Shown here piece by piece: positions 1 to 8,631 of a stretch of 64,000 nt of DNA; position 1 is the first letter of the stretch, and every line of letters begins with the position of its first letter. The position numbers and the translations under genes are program-made. The stretch is taken from contig NZ_CP159992.1 in assembly GCF_040702995.1 (NCBI RefSeq), positions 5,722,501-5,786,500 of the forward strand, given 5' to 3'. Source of the DNA: Paenibacillus sp. AN1007. Lineage in GTDB: Bacteria > Bacillota > Bacilli > Paenibacillales > Paenibacillaceae. The notes under the pieces were generated by a model, which was not told where the DNA came from, did no database searches, and saw only the letters and a program-made list of their open reading frames with translations.

Positions 1-67
1 GTACATTCAATGTCACTCCCTACTTTTCATATAAGGGATGTGCATACTGAATGGCTGCGTTTTTGTT

Positions 68-1405
68 TTATCCAATAATAATTCGGCCTTCCGGATGGCG
101 ATACAATTTCTTCTCCTTACGTGGACGAAGCGCATACGCTATCGTTAATGGCCCAATCCGACCAACAAACATGGTGAAGGTAATAATAATTTTGCCCCAA
201 TTGGTCATCTCATGGGTTACGCCCACCGAAAGACCAACCGTTCCAATAGCCGATGCCGCCTCAAACATCAGTGAAAGGAATGGTGCATCCTCTGTTGTAA
301 GCAGGAGCATCACCACAACCATGAAGATACTGAGGGAAACCATAATAATGGTCAATGCTCTCATGAGCAGATCTTTCGGTACACGCTGACGGAAGAAAAC
401 AATGTCCTTGTTTCCGCGAATCATGGCATATACTGCTCCTATCATGATCAGAAACGTGGTCGTTTTGATTCCCCCACCTGTCGAACCTGGAGAAGCCCCA
501 ATGAACATAAGCAGGATAAAGAAAAATTGAGTCGCCTGCCGCATCTGCGTGATATCAATAGTACTCGTTCCAGAAGAGCGTGTAGAGACAGATTGAAAGA
601 ACGCCGCATATATCTTCTCGCTCCACGTCAGTGAACCCAGCGTATGACCGTTCGTAAATTCAAAAATGAACAGCACTACTGCACCTATCCCGATCAGCGC
701 ACCTGATACAGACAGCACCAGTTTGGACTGCAAGGATAACCGCCGACGTTTGCGATATTCGAACAGGTCATTCAGAACAACAAAGCCAAGTCCGCCCGAC
801 ACCACCAAAATTGAAGCTGTGACATTAAAAATCCAGTCTCCGGTATAGTATTGAAAGCTGTTGCCAAACAGATCAAATCCCCCGTTGTTAAACAAGGATA
901 CCGAATGAAAGATGCCATAGTAAACTGCCTGCATGAACGGCATCTCGGCTGCCCAGCGCAGCGCCAGAATAACTGCCGCCACTCCCTCAATGGTAAATGA
1001 AAAGATCAGAACTTTGCGGATAATTCGTACGATTCCCTCCATACTGTCTGCATTAATAGCTTCCTTCAGCAGCAGCCTGTCCTTAAGAGACAGCCTTTTA
1101 CCCAGCACAAGTGCAAACAATGTGGCCATGGTCATGAAACCCAGCCCACCCAGCTGCATGAGAATCATAATGACAATCTGACCAAACAAATTAAAGGTTG
1201 CCCCTATGTCCACCACAACCAACCCCGTCACACATGCCGCAGAGGTAGCTGTAAAAAGAGCGTCGATAAAGGCTAGGTGTGTACCGCTCTGATTGGCAAA
1301 CGGCAGCATCAACAGCACCGTTCCGAAGGAAATAATCAGCAGGAAGCCGCCAACCAAAATTAACGGGGGAGATACAAACTTGGCGATGTGAAGCCTGAAC
1401 TTCAT
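68..1405 (-). CDS. ktrB: Ktr-type potassium channel membrane subunit (KtrB/KtrD family)
   Basis: Membrane-embedded potassium translocation subunit of the TrkH/KtrB superfamily, which works with a cytoplasmic RCK-domain gating protein. The 445-residue product is hydrophobic throughout and has the four filter-loop signatures: CVTGL near residue 58, NNGGF near 173, RSSGTST near 276 and GTVGLS near 388. The start at 1405 is chosen because AAAGAGGTG lies 6 bases upstream; a GTG at 1414 is inside that SD. No KtrA/KtrC partner gene is adjacent, so it resembles the orphan ktrD arrangement. It lies downstream of the lysS terminator and is probably a separate transcript. KtrB versus KtrD cannot be decided from this sequence alone. 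Confidence 0.93.
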   Translation of the reverse strand: MKFRLHIAKFVSPPLILVGGFLLIISFGTVLLMLPFANQSGTHLAFIDALFTATSAACVTGLVVVDIGATFNLFGQIVIMILMQLGGLGFMTMATLFALVLGKRLSLKDRLLLKEAINADSMEGIVRIIRKVLIFSFTIEGVAAVILALRWAAEMPFMQAVYYGIFHSVSLFNNGGFDLFGNSFQYYTGDWIFNVTASILVVSGGLGFVVLNDLFEYRKRRRLSLQSKLVLSVSGALIGIGAVVLFIFEFTNGHTLGSLTWSEKIYAAFFQSVSTRSSGTSTIDITQMRQATQFFFILLMFIGASPGSTGGGIKTTTFLIMIGAVYAMIRGNKDIVFFRQRVPKDLLMRALTIIMVSLSIFMVVVMLLLTTEDAPFLSLMFEAASAIGTVGLSVGVTHEMTNWGKIIITFTMFVGRIGPLTIAYALRPRKEKKLYRHPEGRIIIG

Positions 1406-1496
1406 GAAGGGCACCTCTTTTAACCAAAATAAAAATTTGAGCAGCTGTAACCCGCACTAACAACAACAATAGTTTGACTTGCCTATGTAAACCCAA

Positions 1497-1538
1497 AGAG
1501 GAACTTGCCCCAGCTTGAAGCAAGTGGCAGGTTCCTCT
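1497..1538 (-). terminator. Intrinsic terminator after lysS
   Basis: On the minus strand AGAGGAACCTGCC pairs with GGCAAGTTCCTCT (one bulge or mismatch) and is followed by TTGGGTTT. It sits 30 bases past the lysS stop. The T tract is interrupted, so strength is uncertain. Confidence 0.7.
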
Positions 1539-1568
1539 CCTATTATGAACGAAAACTACGTTCCTTAT

Positions 1569-3080
1569 TTACTCTTGTGTACGTGGACGCATATGAGGGA
1601 AGAGCAGTACGTCACGAATAGATGGTGAATTGGTGAGCAGCATGATCAGACGATCAATCCCGATTCCCAAACCACCTGTTGGCGGCATACCATACTCCAG
1701 TGCACGGATGAAGTCGTCATCCATCTCATGAGCCTCGTCATTACCATGCTCTTTTTCCAACATCTGTGCTTCAAAACGCTGACGCTGATCAATTGGATCA
1801 TTCAGCTCAGTGAAAGCATTGGCATGCTCACGCCCAACGATAAACAACTCAAAGCGGTCCGTAAAGCGTGGATCTGCATCGCTTTTCTTCGCTAACGGTG
1901 ATATTTCAAGTGGATGCCCCATAATGAATGTTGGCTGAATTAGTGTCTCTTCAACAAACTCTTCGAAGAAAGCGTTCAGGATATGGCCAAATGTCATATG
2001 CGGTTCAACTTTTACATTGTGCTCTTTGGCCAAGCTGTGAGCTTCCTCATCCGTCATATGAACGGAGAAGTCTACGCCAACCACTTCCTTAACAGCATCC
2101 ACCATCGTTACGCGGCGCCATTGAGGCGTTAGATCAACTTCGTGATCTCCATACTGAATCACTTGTGTACCCAGCACTTCCTGCGCGATGTGAGCTACCA
2201 GGTTTTCAGTTAGAGCCATGATATCCTTGTAATCCGCATAAGCTTCATACAGCTCAATCATCGTAAATTCCGGATTGTGTCGTGTAGACATGCCTTCATT
2301 GCGGTATACACGGCCGATCTCATATACCTTTTCCAAACCGCCAACAATCAAACGTTTCAAGTGAAGTTCGATCGCAATCCGCATGTACAATTCCATATCA
2401 AGCGCATTGTGATGTGTAATGAACGGACGAGCCGCGGCACCACCTGCGATCGCATGAAGCGTTGGTGTCTCCACTTCAAGGTAGCCATGGGAGTCGAGGT
2501 AACGACGCATGGATTGAATGATTTTGGAACGCATAATGAAGGTCTGCTGCACATCAGGGTTCATGATCAGATCTACATAGCGCTGACGATAACGCAGTTC
2601 AACATCAGTCAGACCATGATATTTGTCTGGAAGTGGATACAGTGACTTCGACAGCACTTCCAGGTCTTTTACTTTAATGGTAGTCTCGCCTGTCTTGGTT
2701 TTGAACACAACACCGGTTACCCCGACGATATCCCCAAGATCAAGCAGACTAAATGCCGTAAACTTATCCTCTGGCACGCTATCCTGACGAACATAGATCT
2801 GGATTCGGCCGCTCAGGTCCTGAATATGTGCAAAGCTTGCTTTACCCATTCCCCGCTTCGCCATAATCCGTCCGGCAATACTGACTTCGATGTGCTTCTC
2901 TTCCAGCTCTTCCTTGGTCAGTTCTTCATATTTCTTCAGAATGGAGCCGGCTTCTTCGGTACGTACGTATTTTTGGCCAAATGGATCGATCCCCAAGCTG
3001 CGGAGCTCGTCCAATTTGTCGCGGCGAATCTGTAACAGCTCGCTAAGTTCGGTTTCCTGATTCAAGACTTCATCCGTCAT
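1569..3080 (-). CDS. lysS: Lysyl-tRNA synthetase, class II
   Basis: Charges tRNA-Lys with lysine in the cytoplasm. The 503-residue protein has the usual LysRS layout: an N-terminal OB-fold anticodon-binding domain (about residues 60-150) followed by the class II catalytic core. Motif 2 is seen as YRNEGMSTRHNPEFT near residue 260 and motif 3 as GGLGIGIDRLIM near 470. Length matches the family. The ATG at 3080 has AAGGAG 13 bases upstream, a rather long spacing. It follows greA as in Bacillus, but the strong greA hairpin at 3142-3167 lies between them, so lysS expression may depend on readthrough or on a promoter I could not define. Confidence 0.98.
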   Translation of the reverse strand: MTDEVLNQETELSELLQIRRDKLDELRSLGIDPFGQKYVRTEEAGSILKKYEELTKEELEEKHIEVSIAGRIMAKRGMGKASFAHIQDLSGRIQIYVRQDSVPEDKFTAFSLLDLGDIVGVTGVVFKTKTGETTIKVKDLEVLSKSLYPLPDKYHGLTDVELRYRQRYVDLIMNPDVQQTFIMRSKIIQSMRRYLDSHGYLEVETPTLHAIAGGAAARPFITHHNALDMELYMRIAIELHLKRLIVGGLEKVYEIGRVYRNEGMSTRHNPEFTMIELYEAYADYKDIMALTENLVAHIAQEVLGTQVIQYGDHEVDLTPQWRRVTMVDAVKEVVGVDFSVHMTDEEAHSLAKEHNVKVEPHMTFGHILNAFFEEFVEETLIQPTFIMGHPLEISPLAKKSDADPRFTDRFELFIVGREHANAFTELNDPIDQRQRFEAQMLEKEHGNDEAHEMDDDFIRALEYGMPPTGGLGIGIDRLIMLLTNSPSIRDVLLFPHMRPRTQE

Positions 3081-3141
3081 GATCTGTATTCATCTCCTTA
3101 TTTACATTGCAGCCGTGAGTAAACGCTTCTCGGTAATGTTG

Positions 3142-3167
3142 AAAAAAGCTTCCCTAAGGAAGCTTTT
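3142..3167 (-). terminator. Intrinsic terminator after greA
   Basis: AAAAGCTTCC, loop TTAG, GGAAGCTTTTTTC on the minus strand: a short stem with a run of six T. It sits between the greA stop and the lysS start. Confidence 0.85.
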
Positions 3168-3193
3168 GTCTACCGCACCTGACTGCTTCGTTA

Positions 3194-3673
3194 CTACAGC
3201 TTTTTAATATCTACAATTTTATATTGGATTACGCCAGCAGGCACACTTACATCAACCACTGTACCCTTTTTCTTGCCCAAAATAGCTTTACCTACAGGAC
3301 TTTCATTGGAAATCTTGTTCTGAAGCGGATTGGATTCCGCAGTACCTACAATCGTATATTCCGTGATATCGCCAAATTCCAGATCCTCTACCGTTACGGT
3401 TGCACCCACACTTACGGAATCGGTATCGATTTCGTCGCTGTTGATAATTCGCGCATTACGCAGCAGCTTCTCCAGTGTAATGATACGTCCCTCAATGAAA
3501 GCCTGCTCATTCTTAGCATCTTCGTATTCGGAGTTTTCACTGATATCACCATATCCGATGGCTACTTTGATCCGCTCAGCCACTTCGCGGCGCTTCACTG
3601 ATTTCAGTGTTTCCAGTTCTTCTTCCAGCTTCTTGAGTCCTTCTGGTGTAAGGATAACTTCCTTGTCGCTCAT
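3194..3673 (-). CDS. greA: Transcription elongation factor GreA
   Basis: Rescues backtracked RNA polymerase by stimulating transcript cleavage through the secondary channel. The product starts MSDKEVILTPEGLKK and has an N-terminal antiparallel coiled coil (about residues 10-75, rich in E, K and L, with the family GDISENSEYEDAK acidic tip) followed by the globular FKBP-like C-terminal domain. At 159 residues it matches the normal GreA size. An in-frame ATG at 3763 would add 30 residues not found in GreA; the ATG at 3673 with AGGAG 11 bases upstream is preferred. A separate consensus promoter at 3850-3878 drives it. Confidence 0.96.
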   Translation of the reverse strand: MSDKEVILTPEGLKKLEEELETLKSVKRREVAERIKVAIGYGDISENSEYEDAKNEQAFIEGRIITLEKLLRNARIINSDEIDTDSVSVGATVTVEDLEFGDITEYTIVGTAESNPLQNKISNESPVGKAILGKKKGTVVDVSVPAGVIQYKIVDIKKL

Positions 3674-3849
3674 CTCAACCGATTCTCCTGTCATGGGAAT
3701 AATTTGATTGTACGGCAACGGAATCAGTGCTGATGACAGAACTCCGCCCGCATACATCTTCAAAACTATATGAAGTTCTCCAGAGAAATAGAATATTCCT
3801 CCTGATGCACTATACTTAGTAAACGCACATGGCGAATTTATACTGAGAA

Positions 3850-3878
3850 ATTATAGGGGAACGATCTCGAAAAGTCAA
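3850..3878 (-). promoter_or_regulatory. Sigma-A promoter for greA
   Basis: On the minus strand TTGACT (3878-3873), a 17-base spacer, then TATAAT (3855-3850). It is near consensus and lies 180 bases upstream of the greA ATG, in the gap after dusB. Confidence 0.8.
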
Positions 3879-3924
3879 TGTTACGCCCCCTATGGCTGTA
3901 AACGTTTTACAACCGCTTCGTTAA

Positions 3925-4944
3925 TTAAGAGGCATTTCCAGTGATGACAGGCTCAGACTCCAGATTCCCTTCGATTTTCAGCTGCTCCACGAAGTTCTCC
4001 AAAATCTCTACCATCTCATCGCGTTTGGTTCCTTCCATAATAACATCCTTAATTCGGGCTGATCCTTTCAACCCCTTCAGGTACCATGCCAGATGTTTGC
4101 GCATTTCACGTACAGCGACCGTTTCATTCTTGAGTGCAATCAGTCGATCCATATGGAGAACAGCTACACGGATTTTCTCCTCCGCATTCGGGTCGGGAGG
4201 CAGCTGGCCTGAACTCAGGTACTGAATTGTACGATACAGCATCCATGGGTTACCCAAGGCAGCACGTCCGATCATTACTCCGTCACAGCCCGTTTCATCC
4301 AGCATACGGCGGGCATCCTCCGGTGAAGATACGTCGCCATTACCAATGACAGGAATGGAGACAGCATCCTTGACGTTTTTGATATGCGACCAATCTGCTG
4401 TGCCGGTATAGAGCTGTTCTCTTGTCCGGCCATGCACGCTGACAGCACTTCCGCCGGCGCGTTCCACAGCAAGAGCATTCTCCACTACATAGATGTGCTC
4501 GTTATCCCAGCCAATCCGCATTTTAACGGTAACAGGTTTCTCCACAGCTTCTACAACGGCGGATACCATCTCGTATATTTTATTCGGGTCCAGCAGCCAG
4601 CGTGCACCTGCATCACACTTCGTTACCTTTGGTACAGGGCACCCCATGTTAATGTCAATGATATCTGCATTCGTTTCCTTATCTACGATTCTTGCCGCTT
4701 CAACGAGTGATTCCCGGTCGCCTCCCCAGATCTGAAGACTAAGCGGTTTCTCGCGCTCATCAACAAACAACATCTCACGTGTTCGCTGGTTGCCATGCAC
4801 AATTGCTTTGCCGCTCACCATCTCTGCGCAGACAAGACCTGTGCCAAACTCTTTGGCAATCAAGCGAAAAGCTGGATTACATACACCAGCCATTGGCGCA
4901 AGGACCACCTGATTTTTCATTTTAATATTGCCGATCTTAAGCAT
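3925..4944 (-). CDS. dusB: tRNA-dihydrouridine synthase (DusB family)
   Basis: FMN- and NADPH-dependent enzyme that reduces uridine to dihydrouridine in tRNA D-loops. The 339-residue protein shows the TIM-barrel Dus pattern: APMAGVCNPAFR near the N-terminus, NMGCPVPKVTK near residue 100 (the family catalytic Cys lies in this segment), the phosphate-binding stretch NGDVSSPEDA near 200, and GVMIGRAALGNPW near 222. The C-terminal helical domain is complete. The ATG at 4944 has GGGGTG 11 bases upstream. It is the last gene of the folate operon, at the place of B. subtilis yacF, directly after the small xre gene. Confidence 0.95.
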   Translation of the reverse strand: MLKIGNIKMKNQVVLAPMAGVCNPAFRLIAKEFGTGLVCAEMVSGKAIVHGNQRTREMLFVDEREKPLSLQIWGGDRESLVEAARIVDKETNADIIDINMGCPVPKVTKCDAGARWLLDPNKIYEMVSAVVEAVEKPVTVKMRIGWDNEHIYVVENALAVERAGGSAVSVHGRTREQLYTGTADWSHIKNVKDAVSIPVIGNGDVSSPEDARRMLDETGCDGVMIGRAALGNPWMLYRTIQYLSSGQLPPDPNAEEKIRVAVLHMDRLIALKNETVAVREMRKHLAWYLKGLKGSARIKDVIMEGTKRDEMVEILENFVEQLKIEGNLESEPVITGNAS

Positions 4945-5032
4945 GCTTGCTGTTTCACCCCTTATCTATTCCAAGCCCGGGCTGTCTGTTCATCCCCAAA
5001 GCTGATTTTGTTCAAATTGATCTATATATCTG

Positions 5033-5248
5033 TCATTCAGGTTTGGTTTGACCTTGTAATTCCTCAATACTAATTGCGAGCACACCAGCAATCCTGCTTA
5101 ATTCTTGTGGTGTCACTTTCCGATTTCCCCGTTCAATCGTTCCCAGAATGGCCAAAGATATGCCTGTCTCGGCTGCGAGCTCATGCTGGGTTAACCCTTT
5201 CAGCTTCCGGAACGCCCGGATTCGGTTGGCCAATTGCATGTTTTCCAA
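5033..5248 (-). CDS. yazB: Small XRE-family helix-turn-helix protein (YazB-like)
   Basis: A 71-residue protein that is a single Cro/C1-type helix-turn-helix: NRIRAFRKLKGLTQHELA followed by TGISLAILGTIERGNRKVT. It has no effector or oligomerisation domain. The start is TTG at 5248, placed after AAAGGATGG; an ATG three codons later has poorer spacing. It overlaps the folK 3' end by 49 bases in another frame, so the two are probably translationally coupled. B. subtilis yazB has the same size and position. Its DNA targets are unknown; the location suggests a link to the folate operon, which is inference only. Confidence 0.9.
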   Translation of the reverse strand: MENMQLANRIRAFRKLKGLTQHELAAETGISLAILGTIERGNRKVTPQELSRIAGVLAISIEELQGQTKPE

Positions 5249-5748
5249 CGCTGTATTCCATCCTTTCCATCCAGTACAGACAACGATGCGTGTACAAAGG
5301 TATGCAGACCTGATGCCTCGTCCTGCGGTACGATGTCCGACAGCGGCACCAGTACAAAAGCCCGCTCTCCCATACGGGGATGCGGCAGTTGAAGCAGTTC
5401 AGTATCTCGCGTCTCACTCTGCATCCAGAGCAAATCCAGATCTACTGTACGCGGACCCCAGCGAATATCTCGAACCCGCCCCAGCTGGTTCTCTATACTC
5501 AGCAATTCAGCGAGCAGCTGCTCCGGTGTCAGACTGGTGCTGACGGCAGCGGCCATATTCAAAAAAGCAGGCTGATCCACATATCCTACCGGCTCCGTCT
5601 CATACATCGCAGAGCATCGCAGCACAGATATGTGAGGGTGTGCATCCAGAAGCGTTAACGCTTCAAGCAGCGTCTGCTCCCGGTCACCCAAATTAGCCCC
5701 TAAAGCAATATAAGCCTCTGAGGATTCAGAGGTCGAATGTGCAATCAT
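5200..5748 (-). CDS. folK: Hydroxymethyldihydropterin pyrophosphokinase
   Basis: Transfers pyrophosphate from ATP to 6-hydroxymethyl-7,8-dihydropterin, giving the activated pterin used by dihydropteroate synthase. The N-terminal ALGANLGDRE and the HPPK signature RWGPRTVDLDLL (about residues 90-101) are clear, as is the conserved LPHPRMGERAFVLVPL stretch. At 182 residues it is slightly longer than typical because the frame runs on into yazB. The ATG at 5748 lies 9 bases after the folB stop, so the two are in one message. Third enzyme of the pterin branch here, next to folB and folP. Confidence 0.96.
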   Translation of the reverse strand: MIAHSTSESSEAYIALGANLGDREQTLLEALTLLDAHPHISVLRCSAMYETEPVGYVDQPAFLNMAAAVSTSLTPEQLLAELLSIENQLGRVRDIRWGPRTVDLDLLWMQSETRDTELLQLPHPRMGERAFVLVPLSDIVPQDEASGLHTFVHASLSVLDGKDGIQRWKTCNWPTESGRSGS

Positions 5749-5757
5749 GATCAGTTC

Positions 5758-6120
5758 TCACTTTCTTGAGCGGCGAAGCTCTACAGTTACGCCTCCAAAA
5801 TGAATATCAAATGGCGGATGCGGCTTCGTCACCTTGACTGTCAACGCATTGATAATAGTATAAGTGTCTAGTAAAGAAGATGCAATATGTTCACCCAACG
5901 CTTCAATTAACTGGAATGATTTATTTTCAACAATCTGTTTCACCAATTCATGAATCTCTGCATAATTGATTGTTTTGGTCAGATCATCGTTACGTCCAGC
6001 CTCGCCCAGGTCCATATCAATCTCCAAATCGATGTAATACCGCTGCCCCAGCTTGCGTTCCTCCGCAAACACCCCATGATAACCGTAATACTCCATGCGA
6101 TGCAGTACCATTCTATCCAT
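5758..6120 (-). CDS. folB: Dihydroneopterin aldolase
   Basis: Cleaves 7,8-dihydroneopterin to 6-hydroxymethyl-dihydropterin and glycolaldehyde. The 120-residue protein has the FolB pattern: MEYYGYHGVFAEERKLGQRYYIDLE at the start, with the catalytic-pocket Glu and Tyr region, TINYAEIHELVKQIVE in the middle, and VKVTKPHPPFDIHFGGV near the end. The ATG at 6120 has AGCAGG at 8 bases. It is followed by folK within 9 bases. The 126-base gap from folP is larger than others in this operon and contains a GGGCC/GGCCC hairpin, which may alter expression of the distal genes. Confidence 0.95.
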   Translation of the reverse strand: MDRMVLHRMEYYGYHGVFAEERKLGQRYYIDLEIDMDLGEAGRNDDLTKTINYAEIHELVKQIVENKSFQLIEALGEHIASSLLDTYTIINALTVKVTKPHPPFDIHFGGVTVELRRSRK

Positions 6121-6246
6121 TCGTTTCGCCTGCTTTCTATTTAAATATTGATATAAGTAGAGAGATAATTACTTTTTTACGCCCTAAAACTCACTCTTTA
6201 TATAAAACGCTCCGCTCCTGCATGGAAGGGCCGGGCAGGCCCTCCA

Positions 6247-7113
6247 TTATGATCTTCTCCGCAAGCCTGGAGATTGATACAGCATCGCATCACACATGTC
6301 TGCCGTCCGCCGGATCGACTTCACATCATGGACTCGTACCATTTGGCAGCCTTGGGCAATGCCAAAGGCCACCGTTGCCGCCGTGCCCTCCAAAGCATCA
6401 TCTGCACCAACATTCAGCGTATGCTGAATGAATCGTTTGCGGGATGTGGCGAGCAGTACCGGATATCCCAGCTCGTTTAGCAGACCTAAGGAAGACATCA
6501 GTTCCAGGTTCTCCGAGAGATCCTTCACAAATCCGATTCCCGGGTCCAGTATAATCTGATGCTCCTGCACACCGGCTGCCAAGGCAAGCCGGATGCTTTC
6601 CTGCACATCATGCACAACATCATGCAGATAATCCGTGTAGTCCTGGGCCTGCCGATTATGCATAAGAATAATTGGACAGCCCAACTCTGCCGCTGTTCGC
6701 GCCATAACCGGGTCAGCCTTGGCTCCCCACACATCGTTGATGATGTGTGCCCCTGCCTGAACAGCCTGGCGAGCTACATTCGCTTTATAGGTATCGACCG
6801 AGATCGGAATATGCGGTGCCTCTGCATGAAGGGCTTCAATGACCGGAATAATCCGTTGAAGCTCCTCGTCTGCACTGACTCTATCTGAACCTGGACGTGT
6901 AGATTCTCCGCCGATATCAATAAGGTCGGCACCATCCTCCATCATTTGCTTCGCATGGGCTACCGCTCGCTCTACGCTATTATAGCGTCCACCATCTGAA
7001 AATGAATCTGGTGTAACGTTCAAAATGCCCATTATCTGTGTCCGGGTTCCCAGCGTTATTGAAGCTGGACCCCATTCATACTTCCGTTCATAAATGACTG
7101 GTGTAAGTGTCAT
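6247..7113 (-). CDS. folP: Dihydropteroate synthase
   Basis: Condenses p-aminobenzoate with hydroxymethyl-dihydropterin pyrophosphate to dihydropteroate; the target of sulfonamides. The 288-residue TIM barrel shows the family signatures GILNVTPDSFSDGG (about residue 29), DLIDIGGESTRPG (62), the DPGIGFVKD loop (193) and TSRKRFI (225). The start ATG overlaps the pabC stop as ATGA, indicating translational coupling. It is the B. subtilis sul/folP position, linking the pABA half (pabB, pabA, pabC) to the pterin half (folB, folK) of the operon. Confidence 0.97.
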   Translation of the reverse strand: MTLTPVIYERKYEWGPASITLGTRTQIMGILNVTPDSFSDGGRYNSVERAVAHAKQMMEDGADLIDIGGESTRPGSDRVSADEELQRIIPVIEALHAEAPHIPISVDTYKANVARQAVQAGAHIINDVWGAKADPVMARTAAELGCPIILMHNRQAQDYTDYLHDVVHDVQESIRLALAAGVQEHQIILDPGIGFVKDLSENLELMSSLGLLNELGYPVLLATSRKRFIQHTLNVGADDALEGTAATVAFGIAQGCQMVRVHDVKSIRRTADMCDAMLYQSPGLRRRS

Positions 7114-8003
7114 GAAGTATACCCCGCTTTCTCCCGGTACATACGCAGTAGTCCTGCCGTAACCGGGCCGATCTGTCCGCTGCTGATTGTTGTTTCGGTG
7201 CCATCCAGATTCCGCAGTGTTGTTACTGGAACCAATTCAGCTACTGAGCCAGTCAAAAATATTTCATCAGCCTGCCACAGCTCTTCCCATGGTGACTGCT
7301 TCTCCATGCAGACGATGCCCTGCTCCGCTGCAATCTCCATTACGACCCCTCTGGTAATGCCAGGCAGAATGCCAGTGGACAGGGAGGGGGTATAGAGTAT
7401 ATTTTCACGCACCCAAAATACGTTACTGACAATTCCCTCCGCAGCGTAACCGTCCTGGGTGAGCTGCAGTCCCTCCGCCCCAAGCAGACGCTGATCCTGC
7501 TGACCATAACCATTCAATTCACGTTTCGCCAAAATACTGTTCATGTAATGTAGTGACTTGAACCTTACCCTGCTCTCCGGCGTATTGCGCGGTGTGGACA
7601 AGCGCTGAAGCACTTTACCCGTCTCATATAGGGCAGGAGAGGGAGCAGGTAGAGCTTTTGCCAATACGATGTGAGTGGGGTCTGTATAATCCCCTGAAGG
7701 CAGTCCGAGCGGTGCTTCGCCGGCAGATACGGTATAACGCACGTAAGCATCTTCAATCCTGTTCGCCTGCATCAGACGGGATATCCAGTCTGTTACTTCT
7801 GCTGCGGTTACCGTAAAAGGAATACCCAACTCGGCACAACCTGAAGCCATGCGATCCAGATGCCGTTCCAGAAGATAGGGCACACCTTGGTATGTCCGCA
7901 GCGTCTCGAACAAACCGAGTCCGTACAAAAAACCGTGATCCGTTACAGGAACCACGGCTGCCGCCAGTTGAACCAGTTCTCCGTTAATCGCGGCATACTG
8001 CAT
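7110..8003 (-). CDS. pabC: 4-amino-4-deoxychorismate lyase (class IV aminotransferase fold)
   Basis: PLP enzyme that releases pyruvate from aminodeoxychorismate to give p-aminobenzoate. The 297-residue protein begins MQYAAINGELVQL and has the fold-IV features DHGFLYGLGLFETLRTYQG and the RFKSLHYMNSILAKREL segment that should hold the PLP lysine, followed by EGIVSNVFWVRENILYTPS. The ATG at 8003 comes one base after the pabA stop (TAA C ATG). A longer in-frame opening to 8105 runs inside pabA and is rejected. D-amino-acid and branched-chain aminotransferases share the fold; the operon context decides the call. Confidence 0.94.
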   Translation of the reverse strand: MQYAAINGELVQLAAAVVPVTDHGFLYGLGLFETLRTYQGVPYLLERHLDRMASGCAELGIPFTVTAAEVTDWISRLMQANRIEDAYVRYTVSAGEAPLGLPSGDYTDPTHIVLAKALPAPSPALYETGKVLQRLSTPRNTPESRVRFKSLHYMNSILAKRELNGYGQQDQRLLGAEGLQLTQDGYAAEGIVSNVFWVRENILYTPSLSTGILPGITRGVVMEIAAEQGIVCMEKQSPWEELWQADEIFLTGSVAELVPVTTLRNLDGTETTISSGQIGPVTAGLLRMYREKAGYTS

Positions 8004-8004
8004 G

Positions 8005-8583
8005 TTATACGTTGGCCTTCTGTTGGGACAGGAAGTTGCGAAGCATCTGATGGCCATGGTCTGTAATAATGGATTCCGGGTGGAACTGTACCCCTTCAAT
8101 GGCATACTCTTTGTGACGCAAACCCATAATCTCTCCTTCGGCAGTCTCCGCTGTAATCTCCAGACAATCCGGCAGACTGCTGCGTTCCACGATCAATGAA
8201 TGATAACGGGTGGCTGTGAACGGGGAAGGTAAACCGGCAAATACTGATGTGCCCGAATGAAGCATTTCGGATGTTTTGCCATGCATCATCCGATCTGCAC
8301 GAATGACATTTCCGCCAAATGCCTGTCCAATGGCTTGATGCCCGAGACATACACCAAAGATCGGAATACTGCCTTTAAAGTGTTCAATGACTGCTAGGCT
8401 AATTCCCGCCTCATTCGGTGTACATGGGCCTGGAGAGATCAGAATGTGATCCGGTGCCAGCGCTTCAATGCCTGCCAGGTCAATCTCGTCATTACGGCGA
8501 ACTTCCACCGTCTCCCCCAATTCACCCAGATATTGAACCAGGTTGTACGTAAATGAATCGTAATTGTCGATAACCAGAATCAT
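8005..8583 (-). CDS. pabA: Aminodeoxychorismate/anthranilate synthase glutaminase subunit
   Basis: Class I glutamine amidotransferase that feeds ammonia to PabB; in B. subtilis the same protein also serves TrpE. The 192-residue product starts MILVIDNYDSFTYNLVQYL and has the triad: nucleophile in GVCLGHQAIGQAFGG (about residue 78) and His/Glu in GVQFHPESI (about 168). ATG 8583 is chosen over 8601 because AGGAGGAG lies 7 bases before it, downstream of the longer candidate. No trp operon is in the window, so a dual role cannot be judged here. Confidence 0.96.
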   Translation of the reverse strand: MILVIDNYDSFTYNLVQYLGELGETVEVRRNDEIDLAGIEALAPDHILISPGPCTPNEAGISLAVIEHFKGSIPIFGVCLGHQAIGQAFGGNVIRADRMMHGKTSEMLHSGTSVFAGLPSPFTATRYHSLIVERSSLPDCLEITAETAEGEIMGLRHKEYAIEGVQFHPESIITDHGHQMLRNFLSQQKANV

Positions 8584-8631
8584 ACGTCCGCTCCTCCTCA
8601 TCTCCCACCGCAGACTGCAGTGGAGGCCTTA

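Noticed and set aside
3674..3763. N-terminal extension of GreA to 3763
   Set aside because: The added 30 residues do not belong to GreA and the inner ATG has a ribosome site and normal length.
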